Shown in pieces: positions 42,352 to 51,015 of a stretch of 64,000 nucleotides of DNA. This DNA comes from Pseudarthrobacter sp. L1SW (lineage in GTDB: Bacteria; Actinomycetota; Actinomycetes; Actinomycetales; Micrococcaceae). Made by a program: the position numbers and the translations under genes. The notes below the pieces were generated by a model. It saw only the letters and a list, made by a program, of their open reading frames with translations. It was not told the DNA's origin and did not search any database. The stretch covers positions 2,914,001 to 2,978,000 of the forward strand of contig NZ_CP078079.1 in NCBI RefSeq assembly GCF_020809045.1, read 5' to 3'. Each line of letters begins with the position of its first letter. Position 1 is the first letter of the stretch.

Positions 42352-44064
42352 TCAGCGCAGCCATGCGGTGGTGTTGGCGGGCAGCTTGCCGTCCTCAAGC
42401 GGCGCGCTGCTGGCCAGGACCTCACCGTCGGGAAGCGCGACGGCGGTGTCCCCGAAGTTGGTCACGGACTGCCAGCCGTTGGGACGGCGGAAGTGCAGGA
42501 CCTCCGGGTTGCCGGTCTCCAGCCATTCCAGCTCCTCGTCCGTCTGCAGTTCGCGGCGGAGCTTCAGGGCCTTGCGGTAGAGCTCCAGCGTGGAACCCTG
42601 GGTCCCGTCCTGCGCCTCGACGGCGTACTTGCTGAACCAGTCGGGCTGGGGCAGGTGCGAACCGCCTTCGCCGAAGCCGAAGGAGGTTCCTTCAACCTTC
42701 CACGGCAGCGGGACGCGGCAGCCATCGCGGCCGATCTCCACGCCCTTGTTGCGGAAGAAGGACGGATCCTGGCGCTCGGATTCAGGGATCTCCGCCACTT
42801 CCTGGAGGCCCAGTTCTTCGCCCTGGTAGAGGTAGGCGGAGCCCGGGACAGCCAGCATCAGCAGGGTGGCGGCGCGGGCGCGGCGCTCGCCGAGCTCCGT
42901 GTCCAGTTCCTCCTTGGGGCCACCGGCGAGCAGCCAGTCCTTACCGTCCTGGCCCTTGGTGCCTGCCTTGCCCTTCGAGACCTGGGGCAGGCCATAGCGG
43001 GTGGCGTGGCGGACCACGTCGTGGTTGGAGAAGACCCACGTGGAGGAGGCACCGGTGGCGGCCGCCTCGGCCAGGTTCCGGGTGATGATCTCCTTGTACT
43101 CGGCGGCGTCGAAGTCAGCCTGCAGCAGGTCGAAGTTGAAGGCCTGGCCAAGGCCCTCCGGGCTGGCGTAGCGTGCCCGGCGGGTGGCGTGGACCCAGGC
43201 TTCAGCCACGGCGGTGCGCGGCGGGTTGTACTCGTTGAACACCTCGCGCCATTCGGCGTAGATCTCGTGCACTTCGTCGCGGTCCCAGAAGGGGTGCGTG
43301 CCGTCGTCGAAACCGTCCACGCCGGTGTTGGCCGCGCTCAGTTCCAGCTTGGACAGCAGCGGTTCGGTGAGGTCCTTGGTGAGGGCGTGGGCCACGTCCA
43401 CCCGGAAGCCGTCCACGCCGCGGTCGGACCAGAAACGCAGGGTCTTCAGGAAGTCCTCGCGGATTTCCCGGTTGGACCAGTTCAGGTCCGGCTGCTCCTT
43501 GGCGAAGATGTGCATGTACCACTGGCCGGGGGTGCCGTCCGGCTCGGTGATGCGCTCCCAGGCGGGTCCGCCGAACACCGAGTCCCAGTCCGACGGCGGG
43601 AACTCGCCGTTGGGGCCCTTGCCGTCACGGAAGATGTAGCGGTCACGGGCAGGCGATCCCTTGGGTGAGGCAAGCGCTTCCTTGAACCACTCGTGCCGGT
43701 TGGAGGAGTGGTTGGGGACGATGTCCGCGATCAGCTTGATGCCGGCCTCGTGCAGGGCGGCGGCCATTTCGTCGAAGTCCTCGAGGGTGCCCAGCTTGGG
43801 GTCAACGTCCCGGTAGTCGTCCACGTCGTAGCCGCCGTCGGCAAGCGCCGAGGGGTAGAAAGGGCTCAGCCAGACGGCGTCGATCCCGAGCGACTTCAGG
43901 TACGGGACCTTGGAGGTGATGCCCTTCAGGTCGCCGATGCCATCGCCGTTGGAGTCCGCGAAGCTGCGCGGATAGATCTGGTACACAGAGGCCTGGCGCC
44001 ACCAGTTCGGATCGGCCAGGCGGTCGGAATCGGAAAGGGTTGCCAGGGTGGCGGTGGTGGACAA
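42352..44064 (-). CDS. Alpha-glucosidase, glycoside hydrolase family 13
   Basis: A 570-residue GH13 enzyme of the oligo-1,6-glucosidase/maltase type. VYQIYPRSFADSNGDGIGDL is the classical N-terminal motif. The nucleophile is Asp223 (GFRVDVAH), the acid/base Glu288 (VAEAWVHA) and the third carboxylate Asp349 (FSNHDVVRH). No signal peptide is visible, so it is cytoplasmic and acts on imported maltose, isomaltose or sucrose-like sugars. It is divergent from the ROK regulator, which probably represses it. The aldo/keto reductase lies directly downstream. Confidence 0.93.
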   Translation of the reverse strand: MSTTATLATLSDSDRLADPNWWRQASVYQIYPRSFADSNGDGIGDLKGITSKVPYLKSLGIDAVWLSPFYPSALADGGYDVDDYRDVDPKLGTLEDFDEMAAALHEAGIKLIADIVPNHSSNRHEWFKEALASPKGSPARDRYIFRDGKGPNGEFPPSDWDSVFGGPAWERITEPDGTPGQWYMHIFAKEQPDLNWSNREIREDFLKTLRFWSDRGVDGFRVDVAHALTKDLTEPLLSKLELSAANTGVDGFDDGTHPFWDRDEVHEIYAEWREVFNEYNPPRTAVAEAWVHATRRARYASPEGLGQAFNFDLLQADFDAAEYKEIITRNLAEAAATGASSTWVFSNHDVVRHATRYGLPQVSKGKAGTKGQDGKDWLLAGGPKEELDTELGERRARAATLLMLAVPGSAYLYQGEELGLQEVAEIPESERQDPSFFRNKGVEIGRDGCRVPLPWKVEGTSFGFGEGGSHLPQPDWFSKYAVEAQDGTQGSTLELYRKALKLRRELQTDEELEWLETGNPEVLHFRRPNGWQSVTNFGDTAVALPDGEVLASSAPLEDGKLPANTTAWLR

Positions 44065-44089
44065 GGGGTGATCCTTTGCTGCTTGTCGA

Positions 44090-44116
44090 CTATATTTATT
44101 TTGGTTCTAAATTTAG
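44090..44116. promoter_or_regulatory. Operator for the ROK regulator and alpha-glucosidase
   Basis: CTATATTTA and TAAATTTAG form a 9-bp inverted repeat with one mismatch and a 9-bp spacer. It is in the middle of the gap between the divergent alpha-glucosidase and ROK genes. The A/T-rich inverted half-sites fit the sites that ROK regulators of the NagC/Mlc group recognise. Confidence 0.6.
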
Positions 44117-44160
44117 TTGCCCGATCATTATCTGGCCCGCCGCACGGAAAGGTCAACAGC

Positions 44161-45366
44161 ATGGCTGAAACCACGGCTGCCACCCCGCAGCTGCTCCGCC
44201 GCGTCAGTGCCGGCGCCGTGCTGGAATTCATGCGCTCCTCCGGGATCGTCACGGTCACGGAAGTCATGGAAGCCACCGGCCTCACCCGCGCCACGGCCAT
44301 CGCCGTCTGCGAGGACCTCAAGGAGCGGGGCTGGCTCCGCGAACTGGAGAACCAGCGGGCCTTCGGCGGGTACCGGAAGGGCCGGCCCGCCCGCCGCTTC
44401 GAACTCAACGAGCGCGCCGGCTACGTGCTCGGCATGGACATCGGGGTTTCCAAAGCCACGGTGGTGGTGTCGGACCTTCGCGGGCAGGTGCTGGGGCGCT
44501 CCAGCCTGCCCTTCGCGGAAGCCGAAATATCCGCCGCGGAACGCGTCTCGGTCATCGACCGCACCGCGCTCTCCGCACTCCGGGGGGTGGGCGCCCCGCC
44601 CGATTCCGTCCTGGCCGTCTGCGCCGGCATTGCCGCGCCGGTGGACCGGAACGGCGAGGTACTGCTGGCGCAGCATTTTTGGGGATTGTTCGACGTCGGC
44701 CTGAAGGCAGCCATGCGGGACCGGCACGGCTGGACGGTCCTGCTGGAAAACGACGCCAACCTGGCCGCGCTCGGCGACCGCTGGCGGGGTGCTGCGGCGG
44801 GGGTGGACGACGTCGTGGTGATCCTTGCCAGCGAACGCTTCGGCTCAGGGGTGATCGACGGCGGGCGGCTGCTGCATGGAAGCCGCGGTGGCGCCGGTGA
44901 GCTCGCGTTCCTGGACCGGGTGGAGGGTGTGGGGGACACGTTTGGCATCGCCAGCCTGGCCAGGACGTGGGCGGCCGAGGCGCTGGCCGGCAAAACCAGG
45001 ACATCCCTCCGGGAGTATGCGGCCCAAGGCGGCGCGGAGGCTGAGCACGTCTTCGCAGCCGCCGCCGAGGGGGACGCCATGGCCCTGCGGATACTGGACC
45101 GCCTGGCGGATCGCGTGGCACGGGTGATCGGCGCGGTGGCCACCGTGTTCAACCCGGAGCTTGTGGTGATCGGCGGGGCAGTGGCCAACTCCGCGGGCGT
45201 CCTGCTTGAACCGATTACCCGGCAGCTGAAGGATTTCACTGCCACTCCCCCGCGTATTGCAGTTTCACCGCTGGGCGACTCGATTGTTACCGTTGGGGCT
45301 GTCCGGGGCGCGCTGGATTATGTGGAGAAGCATTCCCTCGACCTCCAACTGGTCCCCGGGGCCTAG
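44161..45366 (+). CDS. ROK-family transcriptional regulator
   Basis: A 401-residue repressor. The winged helix covers about 10-75 (GIVTVTEVMEATGLTRATAI, then LKERGWLREL). The ROK sugar-kinase-like domain follows, with LGMDIGVSKATVVVSDLRG. It lacks the usual GHxxVxxxGxxCxCGxxGCxE zinc-binding cluster. The matching region reads GSRGGAGELAFLDRVEGVGD and has no cysteines. It therefore may not need zinc. It faces the alpha-glucosidase gene across the 44090-44116 palindrome, so sugar-controlled repression of both is likely. AAAGG precedes the ATG at 44161. Confidence 0.88.
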   Translation: MAETTAATPQLLRRVSAGAVLEFMRSSGIVTVTEVMEATGLTRATAIAVCEDLKERGWLRELENQRAFGGYRKGRPARRFELNERAGYVLGMDIGVSKATVVVSDLRGQVLGRSSLPFAEAEISAAERVSVIDRTALSALRGVGAPPDSVLAVCAGIAAPVDRNGEVLLAQHFWGLFDVGLKAAMRDRHGWTVLLENDANLAALGDRWRGAAAGVDDVVVILASERFGSGVIDGGRLLHGSRGGAGELAFLDRVEGVGDTFGIASLARTWAAEALAGKTRTSLREYAAQGGAEAEHVFAAAAEGDAMALRILDRLADRVARVIGAVATVFNPELVVIGGAVANSAGVLLEPITRQLKDFTATPPRIAVSPLGDSIVTVGAVRGALDYVEKHSLDLQLVPGA

Positions 45367-45372
45367 CCGGCG

Positions 45373-46023
45373 CTAGGGCTGCAGGGCAGCGGCGATAGGC
45401 AGCGTGCCGTCACAGAATTCGATGGTCTTGCCCGCCGTTTCCGGCAGGTCCAGCACGGCCACCGCGACGCTTGCGGTATTGCTTCGGGAGGTTTCCCGGC
45501 TGCCGCCGGGCGCGGGGCTGACATCGATCAGCCCGGTTCCCGGCTTGTCCGTCAACGCCCCCGGGCCCAGGATGGTCCAGGCAAGGCCGGTGCCCCGCAG
45601 GTACTCGTCAGCGGCGGCTTTGGCCTCGGCGTACGCAAAGAAGGAGTGGTGCGCCGGCATGCCATGGTCCTTGCCGGCGCCCAGGTAGGACACCATCACG
45701 TAGCGGCCCACATTGGCTTCGGCGGCCGCATCCATCGAACGGATTGCCGCGTCCCGGTCCACTGCGTAGGTGCGTGACGGGTTGCCGCCGCCGGCGCCGG
45801 CGGACCAGACCACGGCGTCATGGCCTTTCAACGCTTCGGCGATGGCCGCCGTCGTCGCATTTTCAATGTCCAGGACCGACGGCGCTGCCCCCGTTGCCGC
45901 GACGTCCGCGGCATGGTCCGGGTTGCGGACGAACGAGGTGACGCTGTGGCCTTCTTCCGTGAGCAGGGCGGACAGGTGAAGGGCCACTTTGCCGTGGCCG
46001 CCGATGATTGCGATTCGGGTCAT
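45373..46023 (-). CDS. NmrA-like NAD(P)-binding oxidoreductase/epimerase
   Basis: A 216-residue Rossmann protein of the atypical SDR (NmrA/SDR5) type. The N-terminal nucleotide loop is RIAIIGGHGKVALHLSALL. The active-site region keeps YVMVSYLGAGKD, then YAEAKAAADEYLRG, where the Y-x3-K pair is seen. Family members are NAD(P)H-dependent reductases or redox sensors. The ATG at 46021-46023 is 6 nt after CAGAAT, a possible leaderless start. Substrate is unknown. Confidence 0.75.
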   Translation of the reverse strand: MTRIAIIGGHGKVALHLSALLTEEGHSVTSFVRNPDHAADVAATGAAPSVLDIENATTAAIAEALKGHDAVVWSAGAGGGNPSRTYAVDRDAAIRSMDAAAEANVGRYVMVSYLGAGKDHGMPAHHSFFAYAEAKAAADEYLRGTGLAWTILGPGALTDKPGTGLIDVSPAPGGSRETSRSNTASVAVAVLDLPETAGKTIEFCDGTLPIAAALQP

Positions 46024-46039
46024 GCCCCCATTCTGCCCC

Positions 46040-46597
46040 TCAGGGCAGGCAACGGTAGCGAAGGTACACCACGCCGTTGCCGAACCGGCGCTCGTCCAAG
46101 AGTTCAAGCCGGGCTTCCAGGTTGTCCGGCAAGGCCCGCAGGCCTCCCCCGACCACCACCGGATTGATCAGGAATCCGCATTCGTCCACCAGTCCTGCCG
46201 CGAATGCCAGTCCGGCCAGGTTGGCACCGCCGATGCTCATCGTCCCGTCCGTTGCCGCCTTCATCGCCCGGACGGCGTCCGGGTCGAAGGTGCGCTCGAT
46301 CCGGGTCCTGGACGTCCCGGCGACTGCAAGCGAAGAAGAGTAGACAACCTTGTCTGCCTCCTTCCAGATCCGGGCGTAGTCCTGGATCACCGGCGGCTCG
46401 CCGGGACCGCCCATGGTTTCCCAAACGGCCATAACGTCGTACATCCTGCGGCCGAGCAGGAACGTCCCGACGTCCCGTTCGAGGTCGTTGACGAAGGCGT
46501 GGACTTCCTCGTCGGGCGCGCTCCAGTCGAAGTTGCCGTTCCTGTCCGCCACATACCCGTCCAGGGAGGTGATGCAGGTGTAGGTGAGCTGGCCCAT
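46040..46597 (-). CDS. Dihydrofolate-reductase-like protein (RibD C-terminal fold)
   Basis: A 185-residue protein with the DHFR/RibD C-terminal fold. YTCITSLDGYVADRNGNFDW is the substrate loop, and LLGRRMYDVMAVWETM plus DGTMSIGGANLAGLAFAAG form the NADPH half. It is not the folate enzyme, which is folA at 27069. It belongs to the bacterial deaminase-reductase-like family of unknown reductases. The upstream sequence has CACAAT 7 nt before the ATG, a weak leaderless candidate. It ends 16 bp before the NmrA-like start, in the same direction, and the pair could be co-transcribed. Confidence 0.78.
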   Translation of the reverse strand: MGQLTYTCITSLDGYVADRNGNFDWSAPDEEVHAFVNDLERDVGTFLLGRRMYDVMAVWETMGGPGEPPVIQDYARIWKEADKVVYSSSLAVAGTSRTRIERTFDPDAVRAMKAATDGTMSIGGANLAGLAFAAGLVDECGFLINPVVVGGGLRALPDNLEARLELLDERRFGNGVVYLRYRCLP

Positions 46598-46666
46598 GGT
46601 CCCTATTGTGGCCTCGAAGGCGGGGAGTTGGAAGCCACCGCGTTCACGCGCAGTTCGCGGGAACAG

Positions 46667-47863
46667 TCAGACTGCCCGCCGGCGCTCCGGGACGGTGCCA
46701 AGCAGTATCCGCAGTCCCGGCACCGAGCGGGAAATGTGGCCCAGGCCAAAGGAAACCACGACGCCGAGCACGGCAACCAGGAGGAACTTAGCCCTGGCCG
46801 GCCAATTGGCCTGCAGGATGGCCACCTGGAGGCCCACCACGACAAAGATGTGGAGGATGTACGCGGCATAGCTGGCGGCGGCCATCGCTGCCAGCAGCCG
46901 TACGGGACGGTGGAAGAGCTCCCGGGACGTGACCACCAGGCCCACGGACAGGCCGGCGCACACCATCGTCTCCAGGAAGACCCGCACCAGCGACCGCCCA
47001 TCAAGCCCTCCCGTCGCGGTGGCAACATTCCAGAGATGGAAGGCCTGCAGGGAGAAGATGGCCGCGGACGCAATGAGGCCCACCGCCAGCCAGGTGAAGC
47101 CGATGTGGCGCGGGATCCGCCGGAACCAGTCGTTCCGGTAGGCCAGGATGCCCAAAACGAACAGGCTCACGTACTGGGCGAGGTTGGCGGGCTCCGCTGG
47201 AATGACGAAGAACAGCGGCACCCAGTCATCAACGGGAAACCACCACCGGACAACCCAGGTGACCAGGACCAGGGCCGCTGCGAAGGCCAGGATGGCCCGG
47301 TGGCCAGGCGGGGGCAGTGTCCGCCGCGGGCCCCCTGGTGCGGCCGGGCGCAGCCGGCGGATGCGGCCCACCAGCAGGACATAGGCGGCCGAGTAGAGGA
47401 GGAGGTGGGCCAGGAACCACAGGTGGAGGTAGGCGCCCTGCCACGCGCCGTCGTAGAGGGACCTAACGAACTCCCCCGGAGCGGGACTTCCGGACGCCAG
47501 GTAGGCGAGCGGAACGTTGACTGCCACAACGAAGAAAACGAGCGGCACCCCGATGCGGACCCACCGTTCCCTAAGGAACCGGCGCGGACCCTTGCGCTCA
47601 TAAGAGCCGGGCAGGAAGTAGCCGGCCACCAGGAACAACAGGCCCAGGCCCACGGCCGCGTTCACCGTGTAGAACGGGACGAACCAGTCGCTGGTGGCCT
47701 GGTCTTCCACGGGCCAGAAGCCGCCGGTCTCCCCGTACGCCTGGGCGGCGTGGTGGATGATCACCATGGAGATGATCAGCACCCTCAGGACGTCCACGAA
47801 GGCCAGTCGGCCTGTCCCGGCGGCGGCGGCAGGTGGCCCGCCGGACCCAGCTGTTCGGGACAT
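46667..47863 (-). CDS. Acyltransferase 3-family membrane protein
   Basis: A 398-residue membrane acyltransferase (Acyltransf_3/OafB-type fold). The catalytic signature IIHHAAQAYGE follows the FVDVLRVLIISMVI helix at about residues 20-40. About ten membrane helices follow, for example GLGLLFLVAGYFLPGS and ILHIFVVVGLQVAILQ. Such proteins attach acetyl or other acyl groups to cell-surface sugars or lipids. I chose the ATG at 47863, which has AGGAGG upstream, rather than the longer frame. Surface target is unknown. Its 3' end is 70 bp from the RibD-like gene start. Confidence 0.82.
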   Translation of the reverse strand: MSRTAGSGGPPAAAAGTGRLAFVDVLRVLIISMVIIHHAAQAYGETGGFWPVEDQATSDWFVPFYTVNAAVGLGLLFLVAGYFLPGSYERKGPRRFLRERWVRIGVPLVFFVVAVNVPLAYLASGSPAPGEFVRSLYDGAWQGAYLHLWFLAHLLLYSAAYVLLVGRIRRLRPAAPGGPRRTLPPPGHRAILAFAAALVLVTWVVRWWFPVDDWVPLFFVIPAEPANLAQYVSLFVLGILAYRNDWFRRIPRHIGFTWLAVGLIASAAIFSLQAFHLWNVATATGGLDGRSLVRVFLETMVCAGLSVGLVVTSRELFHRPVRLLAAMAAASYAAYILHIFVVVGLQVAILQANWPARAKFLLVAVLGVVVSFGLGHISRSVPGLRILLGTVPERRRAV

Positions 47864-47972
47864 TGTTGGCCCTCCTCGCCGCGCTCCTGCCTTTGGATCC
47901 ATCCTCTACCGCCAGTCCCATGGCGCCAGAGCCGAAGGACCTTCTGTTGGCGGCACCGAAAAGGGCACAGAA

Positions 47973-48005
47973 AAGCCCCCGGAATCTCGGCGATTCCGGG
48001 GGCTT
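47973..48005 (-). terminator. Terminator of tRNA-Met
   Basis: Perfect 14-bp arms (AAGCCCCCGGAATC and complement) with the loop TCGGC, and TTTTC after it on the transcript strand. It lies 7 bp past the tRNA's 3' end. Confidence 0.85.
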
Positions 48006-48011
48006 AGCCTG

Positions 48012-48085
48012 TAGCGGTGGGGAGGCTCGATCTCCCGACCTCACGATTATGAGTCGTGCGCTCTAACCAACTGAGCTACACCGCC
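48012..48085 (-). tRNA. tRNA-Met (anticodon CAT), elongator type
   Basis: A 74-nt cloverleaf. The acceptor GGCGGTG pairs with CACCGCT (G-U first pair) and the discriminator is A; there is no encoded CCA. The anticodon loop is CTCATAA. The T-loop reads ATCGAGC, with A at position 54 in place of T. Methionine is favoured by similarity; a tRNA-Ile with a modified CAT anticodon is the less likely reading. Confidence 0.9.
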
Positions 48086-48146
48086 ACGAATGAGAAAAAC
48101 CTGCGCCAAGCCGGTCAAAACCGCCTTGACACAGGCCCTCATCCAG

Positions 48147-48218
48147 AGCCCCCCACCGGAATCGATCCGGTGACCTCGTTCTTACCAAGAACGCGCTCTA
48201 CCACTGAGCTAGGGGGGC
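48147..48218 (-). tRNA. tRNA-Thr (anticodon GGT)
   Basis: A 72-nt cloverleaf. The acceptor GCCCCCC pairs with GGGGGGC and the discriminator is T. The anticodon loop TTGGTAA reads GGT. The T-arm is ACCGG-ATCGATT-CCGGT, again with A at position 54. It is 61 bp upstream of tRNA-Met on the same strand. Confidence 0.93.
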
Positions 48219-48569
48219 AACGAGTAAATACTCTACCGGAAGATTTTCCCACCAACAAATCGGCGTCCGGGGCGGCTTTTGGGCGGCGCAACGCTTGCAG
48301 TTCGCGCCCCATGGATCCCGATTTTCCGCGCCGTTACGGGGTTGTGCGGCCGGGCAGACGGCGACAGGGTCCAGGCCTGCGGACGGTTTTGCAGCAAGTC
48401 AACGGCCCTGGTGTGTCGAGTCGCACACTCGGCTTGAGTTTTTGTCCGGGTATGCAGGTTTCGAGCCCCTGGGAGTCTGCGCCTCTGGACAAAAACTTCA
48501 AGGGTTAAATGCCGGTGGGCCGGCTTGGAAGCCGGCCCACCGGGGGAACGTGTCAGGCTAGCTGACGGT
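48219..48569. other. Non-coding region with a long inverted repeat
   Basis: No gene is supported here. An 11-bp perfect inverted repeat (AGTTTTTGTCC at 48437-48447 and GGACAAAAACT at 48487-48497) surrounds about 39 bp. Just outside it lies the small hairpin CGAGT-CGCAC-ACTCG. The promoter of the tRNA pair must lie in the right-hand part of the region upstream of 48219; I see no certain -35/-10 pair. The terminator of the helicase gene is annotated separately. Confidence 0.5.
48512..48543 (-). terminator. Terminator of the DEAD-box helicase gene
   Basis: Perfect 15-bp arms CCGGTGGGCCGGCTT and AAGCCGGCCCACCGG with a 2-nt loop, 26 bp past the helicase stop. Confidence 0.8.
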
Positions 48570-50702
48570 TTACCACTTGCCCTTGCGGTTGAAGTCGCGC
48601 TGGCCGCCCTCGTTGCCGTGGCGGGGCTTCCGTGAGCCGTCACCGTGGCCGCCGAAGCGGGAGTCGCTGGCCTGGCCGCGGCTGGCACCGCTGTCAGCAC
48701 CAAAGGAAGAACGCTCGCTGTAGGAGCGGCCGCCGCGGTCCGCGGAGGACCGCTCGCCGTCGGACTTGCGGAATTCCTTCTTGAACCCGCCGTTGCCCTT
48801 GAAGTTGCCTCCCCGGTCACCGCCGCGGTTGCCCTGGTAGGAGCCGCGCTCGCCGGATGGCTTGCGGCCGTTGTCCAGCTCGAGGTGGATCAGCTCGCCG
48901 CCGATCCGGGTGCGGGACAGGGCACGCAGCTGCTCGGGGCTCAGGTCCGCGGGCAGCTCCACCAGGGAGTGGTCCGAGCGGATGTCGATGCCGCCGATCT
49001 GCGCCGAGGAGATGCCGCCCTCGTTGGCGATGGCGCCCACGATGGAACCCGGCATGACGCGCTGGCGGCGTCCCACGGCGATCCGGTAGGTGGCATTGCC
49101 CTCGGTCAGCGTGCGGGTCGGGCCGCGTGAGCCGAAGCCGTCCTTGGAGCGCTCGCGCTTCTGGAACTCGGGAGCTGCAGGCAGTTCCTTGACCAGCAGA
49201 GGCTGCCCGCCCTGCGCCATGACGGCAAGGGCTGCGGCGATCTCCGAGGCGGGCACGTTGTGCTCTTCCTCGTAGGAGGCGATGAGGTCGCGGAACGGAG
49301 CCACGTCCTCGGAGGCCAGGGTTTCCGTGATGCGCTCGGCGAACTTGCCCAGGCGCAGCGTGTTCACGGTTTCGGCGGTGGGCAGGTGCATCTGCTCCAC
49401 CGGCTGGCGGGTGGCCTTCTCGATGGAACGCAGCAGGTACTTCTCCCGCGGCGTCATGAACAGGATGGCGTCGCCGGAGCGGCCTGCACGGCCGGTGCGG
49501 CCGATGCGGTGCACGTAGGACTCGGTGTCGTGCGGGATGTCGTAGTTGATGACGTGGCTGATGCGCTCCACGTCAAGGCCACGGGCGGCGACGTCAGTGG
49601 CCACGAGGATGTCGATGCGGCCTTCCTTCAGTGCGTCCACAGTGCGCTCGCGCTGCTGCTGCGGAATGTCGCCGTTGATCGCGGCGGCCTGGAAACCGCG
49701 GGACTTCAGCTTGTCAGCCAGGTCCTCAGTAGCCATCTTGGTGCGCACGAAGGCGATGACGCCGTCGAACTCTTCAACTTCGAGGATGCGGGTCATGGCA
49801 TCGAGCTTGTGCGGGCCCATGACCTGCAGGTACCGCTGCCGGGTGTTGGCGCCGGTGGTGGTCTTGGACTTGACGGAGATCTCGGCCGGGTTGTTCAGGT
49901 ACTGCTTGGACATGCGGCGGATCTGGCTCGGCATGGTGGCCGAGAACAGTGCAACCTGGCGGTCGGACGGGGTCTGCTGGAAGATCTGCTCCACGTCTTC
50001 GGCGAAGCCCATGCGCAGCATCTCGTCGGCCTCGTCCAGCACCAGGTACTGGAGCTCGGACAGGTCCAGGGAACCCTTGGAGATGTGGTCGATCACGCGG
50101 CCGGGGGTACCAACAACAACCTGGGCACCGCGGCGCAGGCCGGCCAGCTGGGGACCGTAGGCGGAGCCGCCGTAGACGGGGAGGACGGTGAAGTCGTCAA
50201 TGTGCTTGGCGTAGGACGTGAAGGCCTCGGCAACCTGCAGCGCCAGCTCACGGGTGGGAGCCAGGACCAGTGCCTGGGTCTTCCGGGACGGGCCGTTGAG
50301 GTCGTGGAGTTCGGCCAGGCGGGACAGTGCCGGTACTGCGAATGCTGCAGTCTTACCGGTGCCGGTCTGGGCGAGGCCCACGACGTCGCGGCCTTCGAGC
50401 AGGAGCGGGATGGTTGCTGCCTGGATGGGGGAAGGCTTTTCGTAGCCGACATCCTGCAGGGCGGCGAGGACGCGGCCGTCGATGCCGAGGTCGGCGAACT
50501 TGATGCCCTCTTCCTCGTCGTCCTCAGCCTTGGCGGCGGGAGCGGCGGGTGCTTCCTCAACCTTGGCGGGGGCTTCGGCGGGAGCTGCTTCGGGGGCTTC
50601 GGCGGGTGCCGGGGCGGCCTCGGCTGCGGGGGCAGCGGGCTCGGTGAATTCGATGCTGGCAGTTGCTGTTTCAGCAGTGGCGTCGTTGTGATTTTCGGGC
50701 AT
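48570..50702 (-). CDS. deaD: DEAD-box RNA helicase, DeaD/CsdA-like
   Basis: A 710-residue helicase. A Glu/Ala/Pro-rich N-terminus (about 70 residues) precedes the Q motif region DVGYEKPSPIQAATIP. Walker A is AQTGTGKTAAF and the DEAD box LVLDEADEMLRMGF. The second RecA domain carries HRIGRTGRAGRSGDAI. A DbpA/CsdA-type RNA-binding domain (PGSIVGAIANEGGISSAQIG) and an Arg/Gly/Ser-rich C-terminal tail follow. It unwinds structured RNA in ribosome assembly and at low temperature. The ATG at 50702 has AGGA upstream, and about 300 nt of structured leader precedes it. Confidence 0.93.
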   Translation of the reverse strand: MPENHNDATAETATASIEFTEPAAPAAEAAPAPAEAPEAAPAEAPAKVEEAPAAPAAKAEDDEEEGIKFADLGIDGRVLAALQDVGYEKPSPIQAATIPLLLEGRDVVGLAQTGTGKTAAFAVPALSRLAELHDLNGPSRKTQALVLAPTRELALQVAEAFTSYAKHIDDFTVLPVYGGSAYGPQLAGLRRGAQVVVGTPGRVIDHISKGSLDLSELQYLVLDEADEMLRMGFAEDVEQIFQQTPSDRQVALFSATMPSQIRRMSKQYLNNPAEISVKSKTTTGANTRQRYLQVMGPHKLDAMTRILEVEEFDGVIAFVRTKMATEDLADKLKSRGFQAAAINGDIPQQQRERTVDALKEGRIDILVATDVAARGLDVERISHVINYDIPHDTESYVHRIGRTGRAGRSGDAILFMTPREKYLLRSIEKATRQPVEQMHLPTAETVNTLRLGKFAERITETLASEDVAPFRDLIASYEEEHNVPASEIAAALAVMAQGGQPLLVKELPAAPEFQKRERSKDGFGSRGPTRTLTEGNATYRIAVGRRQRVMPGSIVGAIANEGGISSAQIGGIDIRSDHSLVELPADLSPEQLRALSRTRIGGELIHLELDNGRKPSGERGSYQGNRGGDRGGNFKGNGGFKKEFRKSDGERSSADRGGRSYSERSSFGADSGASRGQASDSRFGGHGDGSRKPRHGNEGGQRDFNRKGKW

Positions 50703-51015
50703 AGGGAAATATTCCTCATCCATAGGGGGCCAGGCGGCACTACCCGAGGTGAGTGGAGCCGCAGTACGTGTGCCGTGGATGCCGGGCAAACATTGACCGG
50801 CCGGTCACAGAAGTCCGGCGCTTTCGCAATCCCGTGGCAGGACTTCCCGCTGCATCTCTTGGCTGCTATCCCAGCAGTCTGTACAGCGTTTTCTTTAGCC
50901 GGCTCTCCCTATGAAAATGCCCGCATCGCTTGTGCGGGCCCCAACACTTGCCAGTCCTGCCTCAAAAATTGGGCAGGAATAAGGGATTTCCGGAGTGGGG
51001 GATGTTTCAAGTGTA
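50703..51015 (-). promoter_or_regulatory. Long structured 5' leader of the helicase gene, with promoter
   Basis: TACACT at 51010-51015 is the best -10, giving a leader of about 300 nt. It can form a hairpin at 50956-50977 (CCTGCC/GGCAGG). A second hairpin at 50919-50939 (GCCCGCA and TGCGGGC) is followed by ATTTTC on the transcript, like an attenuator. Cold-shock helicases often carry long regulatory leaders. No open frame of note occupies it. Confidence 0.55.

Noticed and set aside
41289..42635. A 448-residue plus-strand frame over the aldo/keto reductase gene
   Set aside because: It is antisense to a gene with a full catalytic tetrad and shows no domain of its own.
45989..48007. A 672-residue plus-strand frame over the acyltransferase and reductase genes
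   Set aside because: Codon use and lack of any domain mark it as the antisense shadow of the acyltransferase and RibD-like genes.
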